Assembly: GCF_001293395.1 (NCBI RefSeq)
Contig: NW_015438361.1
Span: forward strand, 801,950 to 865,949
DNA length: 64,000 nucleotides
Reading direction: 5' to 3'
Source: Leptomonas pyrrhocoris
Lineage: Eukaryota; Euglenozoa; Kinetoplastea; Trypanosomatida; Trypanosomatidae
The notes below the pieces were generated by a model that made no database searches, was not told the origin of the DNA, and worked only from the letters and a program-made list of their open reading frames with translations. Of this stretch, positions 38,501 through 49,651 are shown piece after piece; position 1 is the stretch's first letter, and each line of letters starts with the position of its first letter. Made by a program: the position numbers and the translations under genes.

Positions 38501-40560
38501 CAGAAAAAGATCACGCGACAGCACTGCAGCGTCACTCAGAAAACAGGAGTCGAAAAGCGTACAACACAGAAGATTGTAGAACTGAAGGGAAAAGGAGTTT
38601 GGGAATAGCCTACCGGGAAACACAACACATCAGAGAAAAAAAAAATTACGAAGGAAACACAGTTCTCTGCTTTCGCGGCGGAAACAAATTTGAGGCCGTC
38701 ACAGCTCTTTTATTTGTTTTCCTGCAGCGGAAGGAGAAAAAAAACGTCTGACAGGAAAAGCAGCAGCTGCAGTCGCCACTGCGCTCGATGAAGCGGCTGC
38801 TGATTTTGTACTGTTGAAGTCGTTCGCAAAAAAACAAAACGTTGAGCTCTGTGATAGCCTCCGCACAAGGAAGCCAAAAGCGGAGTTTTGGGTGTGAACA
38901 AAAAAAGCCACAAGACAACGAAAATACTAAAAGATCGTACGATACCGAGGTGTACGCTTCTTACAATTAAGCTTTGTATCTTCACTTCTGCTGCTCGTTT
39001 CTACGGGTTTCTTGATTTTCTTCGCGTGTGCGTGTGTGCGTATGCCTTTGAATCCCAGTCGTGGCGATGGTGGAAAGGGAAAGCAGAAGGCAAAACGATC
39101 AACGAGCGGTGATGTGTTTGCGCTACAACGTTCCTTGATACGGCACTTCAGTTTGATGCAGCGCCAAAGGAGGATACTGTGGTTGTGCGCAGCAGCACTT
39201 TCCGTCCAAAGAACTCCCAGGAAGAGAAAAAAAGAAAAGGAGAAAGAGGCGAAGCGACAGCAATAAAGACAGAGCCTACAACGTCACTAATTAACCAACA
39301 AGAACAAAAAAAAAACGCTGAAACTGCCACACAGTTAAATAATAATACGCTTAATAATATCAAAAGACTTTTGTATCACAGAAGAAGGAAATCCGGAGAA
39401 GAGGCGCTGGAAAGACGAAGGAGAGGAGAGAAAAACGGCAAAAACGAAGGTGCGAAGCGCAGAGCCTTTTCGTTGGGTCTTTCGTTCACGTTACTTCCGT
39501 ACAATCTTTGTTACCGGAGCACGAAGAAAGATAAGGGAGAAGAAGAACAAAAAAATGAAAGGTAGCTTTACACGTGGTAAGGAGGAGTACACCTCCAGGG
39601 CAATTCTTTTTCCCAGTTTGTGAGAGGGTTCTTTTTGGTTAGAGCTGGAGCCGTCGTGAACCGTCTTTTTATTGCTTTTCTATTCCCTTTTTCTAAGGAA
39701 GAAGAAGGCGATTGGATGCAGATTAAATATATATATATACACATAGATAAAATAGAGAGGTGGGGAAAGAGAAATCGTAGGACGAGCAGTCGTATGTGTT
39801 AAAAGGAATCAGACATTACGGTCCTCATCGCAGTGGTCATGGAATCTTGTTCCCTCGCGCAAAGCATGCAGTTTTTTTGTTGTTGTTGAGAGCTGAGAAG
39901 TCCCTGCGACTCGTCAACGCGGTTGAAGTTTTCACCTTGCGAGAAGAAAAAAAAAAGAGGGCTTGCTATTCCGGTGCGTCTGTACGCGCATCTTACTTCA
40001 CGTGGCGATGAAGACGCAAACGCTATGATACGCATGTGATGATTTTCTTTCTTGCTTTTTATGCTTACCAGCGGTAGCCGCCCTCTATACTGTATCAAAC
40101 AACATACATTGCACTACAAAAAGTCCCGAACCAAAAGAAAAGGGGAGAGGAAGATCAGAGCAAGCAGAGAAGGTAATTAGAAGCTGCGCGAGGGCAGCGT
40201 TCTAAATACCACTGACGAGACCGTCATGATAACCCTCGCACGCTGCTCGCTATGACATAAAACTCTATGATCAGGTCTAACTACCACAGCAGCAAAAACA
40301 ACGTCGACGTCGAAGCTGCCGTTAGTAGGTTCTTTTTTTCTCTTGTGGCCTGGAGGGGCAGGCGCTTCATTGAACGCAAAAGAGAAGAACGAGAGAGAGA
40401 GAGAGAGCGGCCGTACTATTTCCACCTCACGAAAGGGAAAATGCTTCCAACAAACACCGAGGAGCGGCCGGCATAGCATGGCCTGCCCCACTCGTACGCC
40501 TCAGGCAAACGCTCCCGCCACATCGCCACCACCACCACCAGACGCCCTTTCTCGTCCTTT

Positions 40561-40573
40561 CCCCCCCCCCCCC
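40561..40573. repeat. C13 homopolymer just past the centrin stop
   Basis: Thirteen consecutive C on the plus strand (G13 in the transcript) begin 7 nt after the centrin stop codon. Confidence 0.9.
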
Positions 40574-40579
40574 GCTGAC

Positions 40580-41128
40580 TCAATAATCGTCCTCTTCCAA
40601 CATGATCGCCAGGAACTCCTCCAGGTTGATCTCGCCGTCTTGGTCGACATCAAACTCGTCGATCATCGCCTGCAGCTCCTCGTCGCTCATGTTCTCGCCT
40701 AACTCGCGCGCCACGCGTCGCAGCGAGCGCAGCGATATCTTGCCCGTGTTATTCTCGTCAAACAACTGAAATGCTTTCACCATCTCCTGTCGCGGGTCGC
40801 GCTGCGCGAACTTGTCCGTCATGATGTCGGTGAAGCCCGGCAGGTCCATCAGGGGTTGATTGTTTTGGTCGCGGGCGGCGCAGTCCTGCATGAGCTGCAA
40901 CACCTCCTCTCGCTTCGCGTCGAAGCCGAGGGCGCGCATGCTCACCTTCATCTCGTGGACGTCGATGAGGCCGTTCTTGTCGGAGTCGAAGAGCTCGAAG
41001 GCCTCACGGATCTCCTGCCGCTGCTCCTCCGTCAGCTGAAAACGCCGGCGTGCGGTGGGGGATGACGAGGCACCGGCGTTTGGCGCAGTGGTGCGCACCG
41101 GGCCCGATAAGCGGCTGCTCACGTTCAT
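40580..41128 (-). CDS. Centrin (EF-hand protein)
   Basis: A 182-residue protein with the centrin layout: a short Ser/Ala/Pro/basic N-tail, then [24 protein letters not shown]. Four EF-hand positions follow. EF1 loop [12 protein letters not shown] (about residues 47-58) is canonical. EF2 ([13 protein letters not shown]) has lost its calcium ligands. EF3 [12 protein letters not shown] (about 123-134) and EF4 [12 protein letters not shown] (about 159-170) look functional or partly so. The linker phrase [28 protein letters not shown] is diagnostic of centrins rather than calmodulin. The C-terminus EEDDY replaces the usual KKTSLY. Centrins act at basal bodies, the bilobe and in cytokinesis in trypanosomatids; which paralogue this is cannot be settled here. 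ATG 41128 is the first ATG that gives a family-like N-terminus. Confidence 0.94.
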   Translation of the reverse strand: MNVSSRLSGPVRTTAPNAGASSSPTARRRFQLTEEQRQEIREAFELFDSDKNGLIDVHEMKVSMRALGFDAKREEVLQLMQDCAARDQNNQPLMDLPGFTDIMTDKFAQRDPRQEMVKAFQLFDENNTGKISLRSLRRVARELGENMSDEELQAMIDEFDVDQDGEINLEEFLAIMLEEDDY

Positions 41129-42153
41129 TGTCAGAAACCGCTGTTTTCTGAAAGGTGAAAAGTGCCAGTCTTTCGTTACCAATATATCCCAGAGAACCGG
41201 TGAGAAGAGAGAGTTCGTGTGATCTACGACGTAGAACTGGGGGAGAAAGACACAAATGCGTGGGCCCGAGAAGGAAGGTGGCTTGCGGTCACCTCCGTGC
41301 CTTCTTGCGGATTATAGCGTGATACCGGCGTGAAAGCTGCAGCTTTGTCGCACGATGCGGGAAGTGAGAAACAGAAAAGCAGAAACCGAGGCTTTGAGTA
41401 CGAGTACTTTCTATGATCCTCTTGTCTCTCCCTCTCTCTATCGATTGAATTGTATGAGCAGTGGCGTGTTCGCGGGCCCGCGTAGAAACTAACGTTGCGT
41501 ACAATGCTTCGAAACAAACAAACACCAGAAAGAAAAAAGGGATTGCAGTGTGGTAAAAAAAAAAGGACAAGATGGTGTTAAAGGCGCAGGACGCTACTGC
41601 ATCGCGCAATCCTTCTCGACCGCATCGTACCCACTCACGAAAGAAAGTTCGTGTTGAGGAGACAGTAAGGTCCGCAAACCTCCCCGATCGCCGTGGTCTC
41701 CTCGTACATCGTACATGCAGAACGAGATGCACTATTTGAGGTGCGGCCCAAAAGCGGCAGCGTGCAAAAAACCCGCACGAGGAGTAAAATGTATGTTGGT
41801 TTCTCTCTCCCTTGGGCAAGAATAGCGGGGCATCGAATAGATTGAGGGCGTAGCTGATCCAGCATGAAAGCCAGCGCTTTGCAACCGACAGTGCTCACAA
41901 GCGCTTCACGCACAAGTCTGTACACAAGAGAAAAAAAATTGAAAAATGCGGTGAATTTGGAAACAAAAACTAATAAATCAACGATACTTCGCAGTGCAGT
42001 GCGCCGCCACGCACACACATACTCGACTGCTCAGCAGCGGCGTCACAAACTCACCCGAGCTATACTGATCTTCCTATATATAGAACGGACGCTCGCGAGC
42101 ACCATGGCCAAAACCCATCTCGTTCGTCTTCCGATCTTCACTTGTACTTAGCA
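41129..42153. other. Intergenic
   Basis: About 1 kb of spacer. Open frames here have no homology or start without ATG. I see no gene or notable structure. Confidence 0.55.
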
Positions 42154-43158
42154 TCAAAACCACCGCCCCTTCCGCCGGTCGTCCGCCGTGAACGGCTCTA
42201 CCGTGACGGTGTAGCGGCACGTGTTGTCCTGCGCGTCTGCCAGGTCGGTCAGTGTAGCGTTGCGGATGTCGGCCCGGAAAAAGAGGGCGATCAAGAAGTC
42301 AAAGTACACGTCCTCCGACTTCAGCGTCTCGGCTCGCATCGTCCCTGCCATATCCACCATGTCGTACACCTTCAGCTGCCCGTTGTAGGGTCCGAGACCC
42401 AAATACTTGCACAAGTCGAATAGTGTCACGCCAAAGTGGAACGGCACAATCTCCACCTTCTCCTCTCCACTGGGCAGGTCGCGCCGGTGCACTTTGATGC
42501 GGCGCATCTGCTCGAGCAGGAGAAAAAACTTGCGCCGCGTCGGCTCCTGCACCCCAGCGAACTCGAGCACGCGGCCGGAGAGTTGGTCCATGTTCGCGGG
42601 GTCCAGGTAGGCTGAGCTCCACAAGTTCGGGTTCATGCCAATCAGTGAGGCGTCATCCACAGCGTACTCTTTCTTGAGGATCTCACCCACCGCCGGCTGC
42701 ACATCGAGCATGAAGAGGATGTCGTCCAGGAGCTTTGTAGAGCCGTAGTTGATGCGCAGTTGGGGCAGCGGATGGGGCGGACGACGGTGGATCTCCTTCC
42801 ACTTTTCGTAGTAGGCGCGACTAAACAACAAAAGTAGCTGATGCTCCTCCGGGGACAATAAGCCGGGGTCAAGGTACACCGGATCCATGTTGTGGTACAT
42901 CACCTGGTCGCTCAGGGCGAAGTAGGGACACGACTGCAGCTTCTCCCGAATCGCTGGGTTGTCCCACAGGGTGCTGTTGTTGTCTAGCAAGCCAGAGCCA
43001 CCTTGACGAGGCGGCAGGTAGTTCTGTGAGTCCACTCGACCGGTGTAGAGGTTGCCGTAGAAGGGCAGACCGCCGGTGGACGTGATGGGCGACTCGCCGG
43101 GATGGATGAAGGAGCGCTCTCCTTCCATGAGCAGCCGCCGCGTACCTTTGCGCAACAT
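42154..43158 (-). CDS. Unknown 334-aa protein, possibly mitochondrial
   Basis: I do not recognise a family. It starts MLRKGTRRLLMEGERSF, basic and amphipathic, compatible with a mitochondrial presequence. The rest is globular, mixed composition with aromatic and Pro-rich segments (KLQSCPYFALSDQVMYHN, RRPPHPLPQLRINYGS, NPNLWSSAYLDPANM) and few low-complexity runs, which suggests a conserved structured protein. There are no membrane helices, Cys clusters or nucleotide-binding motifs. It ends RRKGRWF. Length and style resemble many kinetoplastid-specific mitoribosome or respiratory-complex subunits, but that is only an impression. The ATG at 43158 is the first in frame. Confidence 0.85.
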   Translation of the reverse strand: MLRKGTRRLLMEGERSFIHPGESPITSTGGLPFYGNLYTGRVDSQNYLPPRQGGSGLLDNNSTLWDNPAIREKLQSCPYFALSDQVMYHNMDPVYLDPGLLSPEEHQLLLLFSRAYYEKWKEIHRRPPHPLPQLRINYGSTKLLDDILFMLDVQPAVGEILKKEYAVDDASLIGMNPNLWSSAYLDPANMDQLSGRVLEFAGVQEPTRRKFFLLLEQMRRIKVHRRDLPSGEEKVEIVPFHFGVTLFDLCKYLGLGPYNGQLKVYDMVDMAGTMRAETLKSEDVYFDFLIALFFRADIRNATLTDLADAQDNTCRYTVTVEPFTADDRRKGRWF

Positions 43159-43821
43159 CGTGGACTAGAGAAGTGCTAAAGAAGAAAACAATTCGGCTTG
43201 CCGCGGCACAATGTACTTCAGTTGCACGAAGCGAACAAATCAGAAAAAAAAATTAAAAAGACAGTCGCCCACATCACGGAGAGCAGGCGCGTAGAGCAGG
43301 CCGGGGTGTAGAGGGAAGAGAAAAGCAGCGAAGAAAGAGCTTCAAGAAACGCGAGCAGGTAGACCATCTCTAAATGTATATGTCTATCACGTAATGGAGA
43401 CAAGGCGACGAGGCCTGCGAGGCTAGAAGAAAGCAGCAGAGGTGCCGCGTGCTCCTTCGTTTCTCTTTTTCAATCGATGAGTTCCCCTTCTTTTTTGTAG
43501 TGTATCAGCGAAAAGTACTGTTAACGCGTCACGACGAGAGAGAAAAAAAAGCCCCGTTACACAAGAGTGACGTCAGACACGTCAGGAAACTGTTATATAA
43601 GAAACAATAAAAAGAATCCAAAACACAAAGGAGACAGCGAAAGATTTGAAGATCATGAAACACGCAGCACAAAACTTCAATGCGTATTTTGTCGTTGCGT
43701 GCTCAAAACGGTGGTGGAGAAGTCATTGTTAATTGCGCGGGTTGTTGTCGTTTCTATATAATGATACGAAACGGGAGAGGCGGCTCAAGCCATTCCAGTG
43801 TACAGGTACGCGTTTAACATA
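43159..43821. other. Intergenic
   Basis: Short spacer with A runs at 43240-43260 and 43540-43550. Nothing else is seen. Confidence 0.6.
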
Positions 43822-44892
43822 CTAGTCAGACTCTGCCTCCTTGATGTACTGTGTCCGCAGCCTCGGTGCAAGTTCTGCGTCGACAGGAATCACGAGCTCC
43901 GCCCTGCACCCGTCGTCCGTTCTGTGAATTGCATGGCAGAGTCCCGTCGTCAAATCAACGCCCAGAGCCTGCGTCGCCTCATCAAAACAGCGTCGTGTGT
44001 CATCGCTCTTGTACAGCAGCAGAGACTGCACAGGTAAGATCGTGGGGCTGGTACCAAGCATGTACAACGACTTGCACTCCAGCACATCCTTCAGGTTCAG
44101 CTTACGGTGGTGCACGGAGCCCAGACCACACGCCTCGAGAACTCGGTACGTCGCCTTGAGCGTGATGCCGACCACAATATCCTCCTCTGCGCTGCACCAC
44201 CACGTCCCGTCGCGGCGCTGCAGCAAATAATTGGAGCGGGAGCCCTCTGGCACAAGAAACCCGTCCGCCGCGCTGTGAACGAGGAGCACCTCAAAGAGGC
44301 CGTTTTCTTTCTGAAAGGCCTCCGCGCGGTTGCGCAGGGCAGTCTGCGCGACCTTGGCGTTCGGGTTGGCGCGGTGGGCATCGTAGAGAAACCCGAGTTT
44401 TGCGCCGTCGTGGTACATCGCCGCAGGGGGGTAGGACGACTTGGGCAGCATCAAGATGGCAGGAATAGGGGATGCCGCAGCGGCACCGTCCAGCAGCCAC
44501 GACACGATCTTCACGTTCTGCTCCGTGACGCCGGTGTAGTACACACCGGGGGCGTCGATGTACAGCTGAAGACGATCCTGGAGCACTTGCAGCAGCTCTG
44601 CGGGGAAGACGTGGTCGGGGGCGACAAGGGCCAGGCTGTGCGCGAAGCGCTCCGCGTACAGCTGCCTGAAGAGGATGCGGCCGTCTCTCGAGCGCATAAC
44701 GTCGTACACCAGTTTGTACTCCGGCTGCGCGCCTTCAACGGCGGAGTCGGCAGTTACAGCGTCGCTGAACTTTGACGTTTCCATCACCTGCGGAGACGCG
44801 GATAGGTCGCAAAAGGAGAGGTAGTAGTGGACAAAGTTGCAATGCTGCTCCGCTGCCACGAGGCGGCGCACAATCAACGGAATACGTTCCAT
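43822..44892 (-). CDS. Class IV aminotransferase-fold protein
   Basis: A 356-residue protein of the PLP-dependent fold-type IV group (branched-chain aminotransferase, D-amino-acid transaminase, aminodeoxychorismate lyase). The C-terminal half shows the order FLVPEGSRSNYLLQ, GITLKATYRVLEACGL, LNLKDVLECKSLYMLGTSPTILPV, matching the family pattern (EGSxSNxF, GITRxxV, LxxADEVFxTGTxxxxxPV). The likely Schiff-base Lys is in GAKLGFLYDAHRAN, near residue 164. The N-terminal region (residues 1-100) is more divergent. The first-position Thr of GTS that contacts the PLP phosphate is conserved. Substrate is unknown; no neighbouring amino-acid gene helps. The ATG at 44892 follows an AG at 44908 by 15 nt. 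The frame upstream is a pyrimidine-tract translation. Confidence 0.82.
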   Translation of the reverse strand: MERIPLIVRRLVAAEQHCNFVHYYLSFCDLSASPQVMETSKFSDAVTADSAVEGAQPEYKLVYDVMRSRDGRILFRQLYAERFAHSLALVAPDHVFPAELLQVLQDRLQLYIDAPGVYYTGVTEQNVKIVSWLLDGAAAASPIPAILMLPKSSYPPAAMYHDGAKLGFLYDAHRANPNAKVAQTALRNRAEAFQKENGLFEVLLVHSAADGFLVPEGSRSNYLLQRRDGTWWCSAEEDIVVGITLKATYRVLEACGLGSVHHRKLNLKDVLECKSLYMLGTSPTILPVQSLLLYKSDDTRRCFDEATQALGVDLTTGLCHAIHRTDDGCRAELVIPVDAELAPRLRTQYIKEAESD

Positions 44893-44907
44893 GGCGCTGC
44901 AAACGCT

Positions 44908-44937
44908 CTGTGAGACAAAAACAAAAGGATAAAAAAT
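44908..44937 (-). promoter_or_regulatory. Probable trans-splice acceptor of the aminotransferase gene
   Basis: A T-rich tract (TTTTTTATCCTTTTGTTTTT) followed by GTCTCACAG on the transcribed strand; the AG at 44908-44909 is 15 nt before the ATG. Confidence 0.6.
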
Positions 44938-45204
44938 AAATGAGTGGTGCAAGTTTGATACCGTACGTAGAGCGAGAAAGGGAAAAAGAAAAAAAGAAGA
45001 GTTAAGAAAAACGAAAAGGCGTTCGTTTTGTTCCTGTGAAAGCGACGAAAAAATATTCGCCGAGGGTGTGTACACAACGCTATGTCGGTAGCACGTGGGC
45101 AAAAACGTGCTGCGAGGAGAGAAAGGGAATAGTGCTTGATTTTCGGGTTTTGGTGTGTATTTTGTCGGCCTGGTTTGATGCTATGAGAAACGCTGCTTCA
45201 GGCA

Positions 45205-45227
45205 GGGGGAAGGGGGAAGGGGGAAGG
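45205..45227. repeat. (GGGGGAA)3 tandem repeat
   Basis: Three G5 tracts with AA spacers followed by GG. Potential quadruplex sequence on the plus strand and a strong polypyrimidine tract in the transcript. Confidence 0.85.
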
Positions 45228-45877
45228 AAATGTAAAAACAAGAACTATCATCACTTCACCAAATTATCGAGTCGTAGCAGCGGACAGAAATACGTCGGGC
45301 CAGCAGACGTTGCCGGGGCTCTCGAAGAGACACAAAAAGAATAATAATAATAAGACGACGTTTAACAGGTCTGTCGGAGTCTCGGTGTTACCACGTTTGA
45401 TGAGCGACCACAACGTACACGTCCTGTGGTTTTTTGTTTGTTTGAGCTCGCGAGCAGTGAAGAAGAAAGCAGTTCCAGTTGCGGCAAGACGGCCGCTTTC
45501 GTCATGCGCTTCCTTCTCCTCCTCCTCATTTAAAAAAAACCAGAAAGAACATGTTGATCATGACTATTCCAATCGATCTTTGAGCGAGTAAAAAAAAAAA
45601 GCAGTGCTAATTCTGTTGCGTTCGCGGGTGCTCTACAACAAAAGAACTCCATAAAAACGCCGTTGATCTTTTCTCCCTTTAGAGGGAGGGGTGCCAGTAA
45701 AGAGGATTGTTTTTCCTTTCAGCTTACGACAAGCATCTTCAGATCGAAATGGCACAAGGAGCTGCGGCGGTAGTAATAAGGAGCTGAATTAATGCGAAAC
45801 AAATCAAACGAAGGAACCTGCGTTCTCTTGCGAGAGCTTGTTGTTGATCCCTCATTTTTATTCTCCCTTTTCCCCAA

Positions 45878-47587
45878 TCAATCAGCTTTCATCTTTTCGG
45901 GTGAGTTAGGTGAGGTGGCAGGTGTGCTGACCGCGCCCTTGCCCGCCTTCTTCTTTTCCTCCTCCAGGCCAGACTTCAAAAGCTCGCTGTCGCTCTCCGC
46001 CGTCAACGCCTGCAGGCGCCGCACGAGCTTCGAGCTGAACGTCTCCATGCTAAACTGCTGCAGAATGCGCGCACGGCCCTGCGTCCCAACCTTCTCCGCG
46101 TACGAGGCCTCACGGGCAAATTGCGCCATCTTGTCCGCAAAGGCCGCAGGCTCCGGCGCGGAGAGGAGCCCCCCGCAGGTCGACGGGTCCTCCCTCTCCG
46201 CGTCGCCGACGCTCTCGCACGGGCCGCCGTTCGCGATGGCCACCACCGGCTTGCCATACGCCATCGCCTCCACCGGGACGATGCCGAAGTGCTCATTTGA
46301 CGGCGTGTACACCAGCGCCCGCATCGACGACAGAAGAATGGCCTTTTCATCGTCGCTGATGTTCCGCATGAAGCGAATCTGATCCGACGGAATCTTCAGC
46401 TCAGCAGCGTGCGCCTCCAACTCAGCGGCGTACTGCACGTTCTCTTGCAGACGTGGGTCGTAGCCGCCGGCGACAATAAGCAGCAGACGCCTGTGCGGGT
46501 GGGTGGTGTCCACTGTGCCGCTTTCGCCGGTGGACGCGGGGCTGAACTCGTCCGTCGCCAGCAAACGTGCAAACGCGGTCACCGCCAGCGTGAGATTTTT
46601 CTTGCGCTCGTAGCGGTTGATCGAGACAAAGGTGATAGACCCGTTCACGGCATCGCGCAACTCTTGCAGCGCCGGCGACTGCGCCAGCACCTCTGTCGTC
46701 ACGTGGTGCACATCCATGTTCACCGGTGGGTAGAAAACATCCGTTGTCTCGTCGATCTTATCGGCCATCTCGGGAAACGTCCGTACCGTCGTCTGGCGTG
46801 AGAACTTCGAGTTGCACACGACGCTCGTGGCATGCTTGAGACTCCTTGCCTCCACCGCATCGAAGAAGCCGCGGTAGGCCTGGTGCCCGGGGATGCTATC
46901 CCTCAGCGTGCCGTCCTCGTTCCGATTCGGATCGCAGAGCTGATCGGGGAAGTGGCAGTAAAAGAGGATCGGCGTCTTGCCCGCACAGAAGGTTAGCACC
47001 GGCATCGCGGCCGCCACCTGGTCGACCACAAAACAATTCGTTTCAGGGAAAGCCCAGCAGGCGGTGAAGGCGGCAAAGGCCATACGAATGGTGGCACACA
47101 GCGCCTTGCCGCGGCCGAAGAAGCTTGCTGGCAGACCGCTGCCCCGCACGACGACGCGGACCGTGCCGTCGACCGTTTCCTTGAAGGCGCGGGACGGGTC
47201 GTGGTGGTTCGTGACGATGACCACCTCCACGGGTCGCACAGACTGATTCTTCATTAGACCCACGGCAGCGTCCACGACCAGCCGCTCCGCCCCGCCAATG
47301 CCGAGGTCGGGGTGGAGAAACACAATGTGGAGGGGCTCGCGAGGCAGCAGGTCCACGATTTGTGCCGTTTTGTCAGGTGAAGCCACCGAGTCATCAGCAG
47401 CGGTTGTGGCGGGGGCCTCGTCGTGTTGCGTCTCGCCTCTGTGCGCAGTTTGGTGTGCCTCGACGAGCCTCTCGCGACGGCGGATGTACATTTCGGTGGT
47501 GCGCATGCGCACAAACATGATGAAGTAGTTCACAATGCACGCCGCACCGAAGGCGTACACCATCCCAAGCAGCACGAAGCTCGTCAT
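45878..47587 (-). CDS. ALG2: ALG2 alpha-1,3/1,6-mannosyltransferase
   Basis: A 569-residue GT4 glycosyltransferase (yeast Alg2 503, human 416 aa). It adds the second and third mannoses to Man-GlcNAc2-PP-dolichol on the cytosolic face of the ER. The N-terminal membrane anchor (MTSFVLLGMVYAFGAACIVNYFIMF) precedes a linker and then FLHPDLGIGGAERLVVDAAVGL, the Alg2 signature. CHFPDQL, the VCNSKFSRQT segment, VFYPPVN and SINRYERKKNL follow in family order. The retaining-GT EX7E motif lies in NEHFGIVPVEAMAYGKPVVA, followed by GGPCES. The C-terminal 40 residues are charged and low complexity. ATG 47587 is used because longer frames begin without ATG. Residues about 65-110 form an unconserved linker rich in Ala and Thr. 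Confidence 0.94.
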   Translation of the reverse strand: MTSFVLLGMVYAFGAACIVNYFIMFVRMRTTEMYIRRRERLVEAHQTAHRGETQHDEAPATTAADDSVASPDKTAQIVDLLPREPLHIVFLHPDLGIGGAERLVVDAAVGLMKNQSVRPVEVVIVTNHHDPSRAFKETVDGTVRVVVRGSGLPASFFGRGKALCATIRMAFAAFTACWAFPETNCFVVDQVAAAMPVLTFCAGKTPILFYCHFPDQLCDPNRNEDGTLRDSIPGHQAYRGFFDAVEARSLKHATSVVCNSKFSRQTTVRTFPEMADKIDETTDVFYPPVNMDVHHVTTEVLAQSPALQELRDAVNGSITFVSINRYERKKNLTLAVTAFARLLATDEFSPASTGESGTVDTTHPHRRLLLIVAGGYDPRLQENVQYAAELEAHAAELKIPSDQIRFMRNISDDEKAILLSSMRALVYTPSNEHFGIVPVEAMAYGKPVVAIANGGPCESVGDAEREDPSTCGGLLSAPEPAAFADKMAQFAREASYAEKVGTQGRARILQQFSMETFSSKLVRRLQALTAESDSELLKSGLEEEKKKAGKGAVSTPATSPNSPEKMKAD

Positions 47588-49651
47588 TAGAGGACGTTTC
47601 TCGATAGACGACGTCAAAGCAAGTACTAAGTTCGGTGGAGATAAAGAAAGGAATAACTCTTTGATAGATTTCACTGAAAACGATCACGATCACGTGTCTT
47701 CAAGAATATCGATGCTGCAGTCCAGGCGATAAAGAAAAGGTGAATGAAGTAACACGAGTAAAAAGACTCGAATAAACGGCGCACATCAAACCTGTTATTT
47801 AAAAGAAAAAATTTCAAAGCGAAAAAGTCGGCGAGGAAACCTGTGGTGGGGAAGGGGACAAAAAAGAGAAAGAAGAAGTGCAGAAGAGAACAGGGAGGTG
47901 GGCTGCATCTTGAACAAGGGAAGAATGGCATTGCAAAGATAGTAGATCTGCCGTCTCTACGGCAGCAGTCAGGAAAAACTCGTTAGTTAAGAAAGCAACG
48001 CAACTCCGACGTTGTTGTCACCGCTGGTAATCGAGGCTTCTGTTTGTATTTCGCTCATGTAAGCAACGCGATGGCGCCGTCTCCGCTGCGGCCGCTTCGT
48101 GGTGGTAGATGTACGAAGCGCATAGATGGGAGAGACGCACTTGGCTGCTCCTAAGACATCTTGCGGTGCTTCGCAACACTCCGTTTTCAACGCAGAACAC
48201 GTCAGGGTGAATCACCCATTTTCCGTTCCTGCCTTCACCACGGCTTCTGGGCACCTTCGCCACTTTGGATTTAATGGTTTATTTATCCCCCGGCGCTCCG
48301 AGAACATAATGCATAACAGATCGACTTCTGGTCTGAGTTTTGCCGTGACACGTCTACGATTTTTCCCCGGTGCGAACGTTTCTGACTTGGCAAGGTTCGA
48401 TGTATATATAACAGAAAGAAAAGATACTGAAAAAAAAAACATCATTGTCAATGAACTCAAGCGTGTGAGAGAGAGAGAGCGTGTGCATGTGTGAGTGCGT
48501 AATCCGTGCAGAGGACAAGCCCATCCTATCGGCAACCGCACCCAGGACAACTTGCAAAGGAACGAAGAGAGGAAAAGAGAAACGCGCACGAGTCAACCAG
48601 AGACAGCACAACGGGAGGAGGGGGGAGATACAAAAAAACAAAACAAAACAAAACACTGCGTGTATGAGAAAAAGAAGAGCAACACCTGTGAGCGAGGCTG
48701 CAAATACAACCCGATGATGTGGACAGAATCATCAGACGCCAAACGAACAACAAAAAAAGGTACGGATGACAATAATAATAATAATGAAACATCTTCTCTA
48801 AGTTTGAAGTGAGTGAAAACAACAACAACAACAACAACACAAAGAACAACAGAGGGAATAAGCCACCCACAGCCCACACAAAAGAAGAAGAAAAAACGAG
48901 AAAGAGGAGAGCATCGTGCTATCGACATCAGCGTCGTTCCTCCTTCGTCAATTACCGGAAGTCCACTCCTCTCTGCCCTCGGAGTGGTGATTCAGAGCAG
49001 ACAACTGGAGGGAGCAGAAATAAATACATATATCAGATGGACAGCACATGGCAACACGAGGATGTGAAGATGTCGAAGTACAAGTGATGGTGAACGCCTT
49101 TCTTTTTCCCTTCCTTCCTCCCGCTCTGTACTACGCCTTCGACTTTATTTTTTTCCATTTTCTACAACAATTATCGAAGCAGTGTGCGCGGAAGCAACCA
49201 GCACGAATACGCAGAGTCCAACCTCAAACAGCAACTTAAAACACAACGGAAGCAAAAGAAAGAGACAGCAAAGAACAGTTCACTCAGCAACATCAACAGC
49301 AGGGACAAAGCTGCTACAAAAAGAAAGATGTGGTTAAAACAAGTGTACTCTATAAGAAATTAAAGAAAAAAAAACCGAGCTACATCACCGACTTCTACAA
49401 GGTGATGGAAGGAGGCAATAATCGGGGGGAAAAAGGCCAATTCGGGGACTGAGATGTCTGAAGCGCAGCAGCCATGAAAAACAAACGCGCGCAAACGCTT
49501 CCGTGAAACGCTTTGCCATGCGTCTCGAGTACAAAAACGAAAAGTGAGAACAAAAGAAGAACCAACGTAGTTGCGGAGGACAAAAACCATCTGTGAAGCA
49601 CGCCGCTTCAACAGAAGGCAGACGTGACCACCGGCAGCTGCCAGTCTCCAC
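47588..49651. other. Intergenic, 2.06 kb
   Basis: Spacer rich in A runs and trinucleotide repeats ((AAT)n at 48771-48785, (AAC)n at 48818-48839) and an (AG)n run near 48468-48478. A weak 5-bp inverted repeat lies near 47996-48014. No coding sequence is supported on either strand. Confidence 0.55.
48771..48839. repeat. (AAT)n and (AAC)n trinucleotide runs
   Basis: (AAT)n at 48771-48785 and (AAC)7 at 48818-48839 lie 33 bases apart in the same spacer. Confidence 0.8.

Larger units (their letters stand above)
38450..40579. other. Intergenic, 2.1 kb
   Basis: Spacer between centrin and the 356-aa gene. It contains the acceptor at 38455-38500, a TA-rich run near 39727-39740, an inverted repeat GGAGG...CCTCC near 39580-39596 and a C13 tract next to the centrin stop. 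No gene is seen. Confidence 0.55.
44893..45877. other. Intergenic with a G-rich repeat
   Basis: Contains the acceptor at 44908-44937, (GGGGGAA)3 at 45205-45225, an ATA repeat near 45341-45352 and an A10 run near 45591. I see no gene. Confidence 0.55.
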
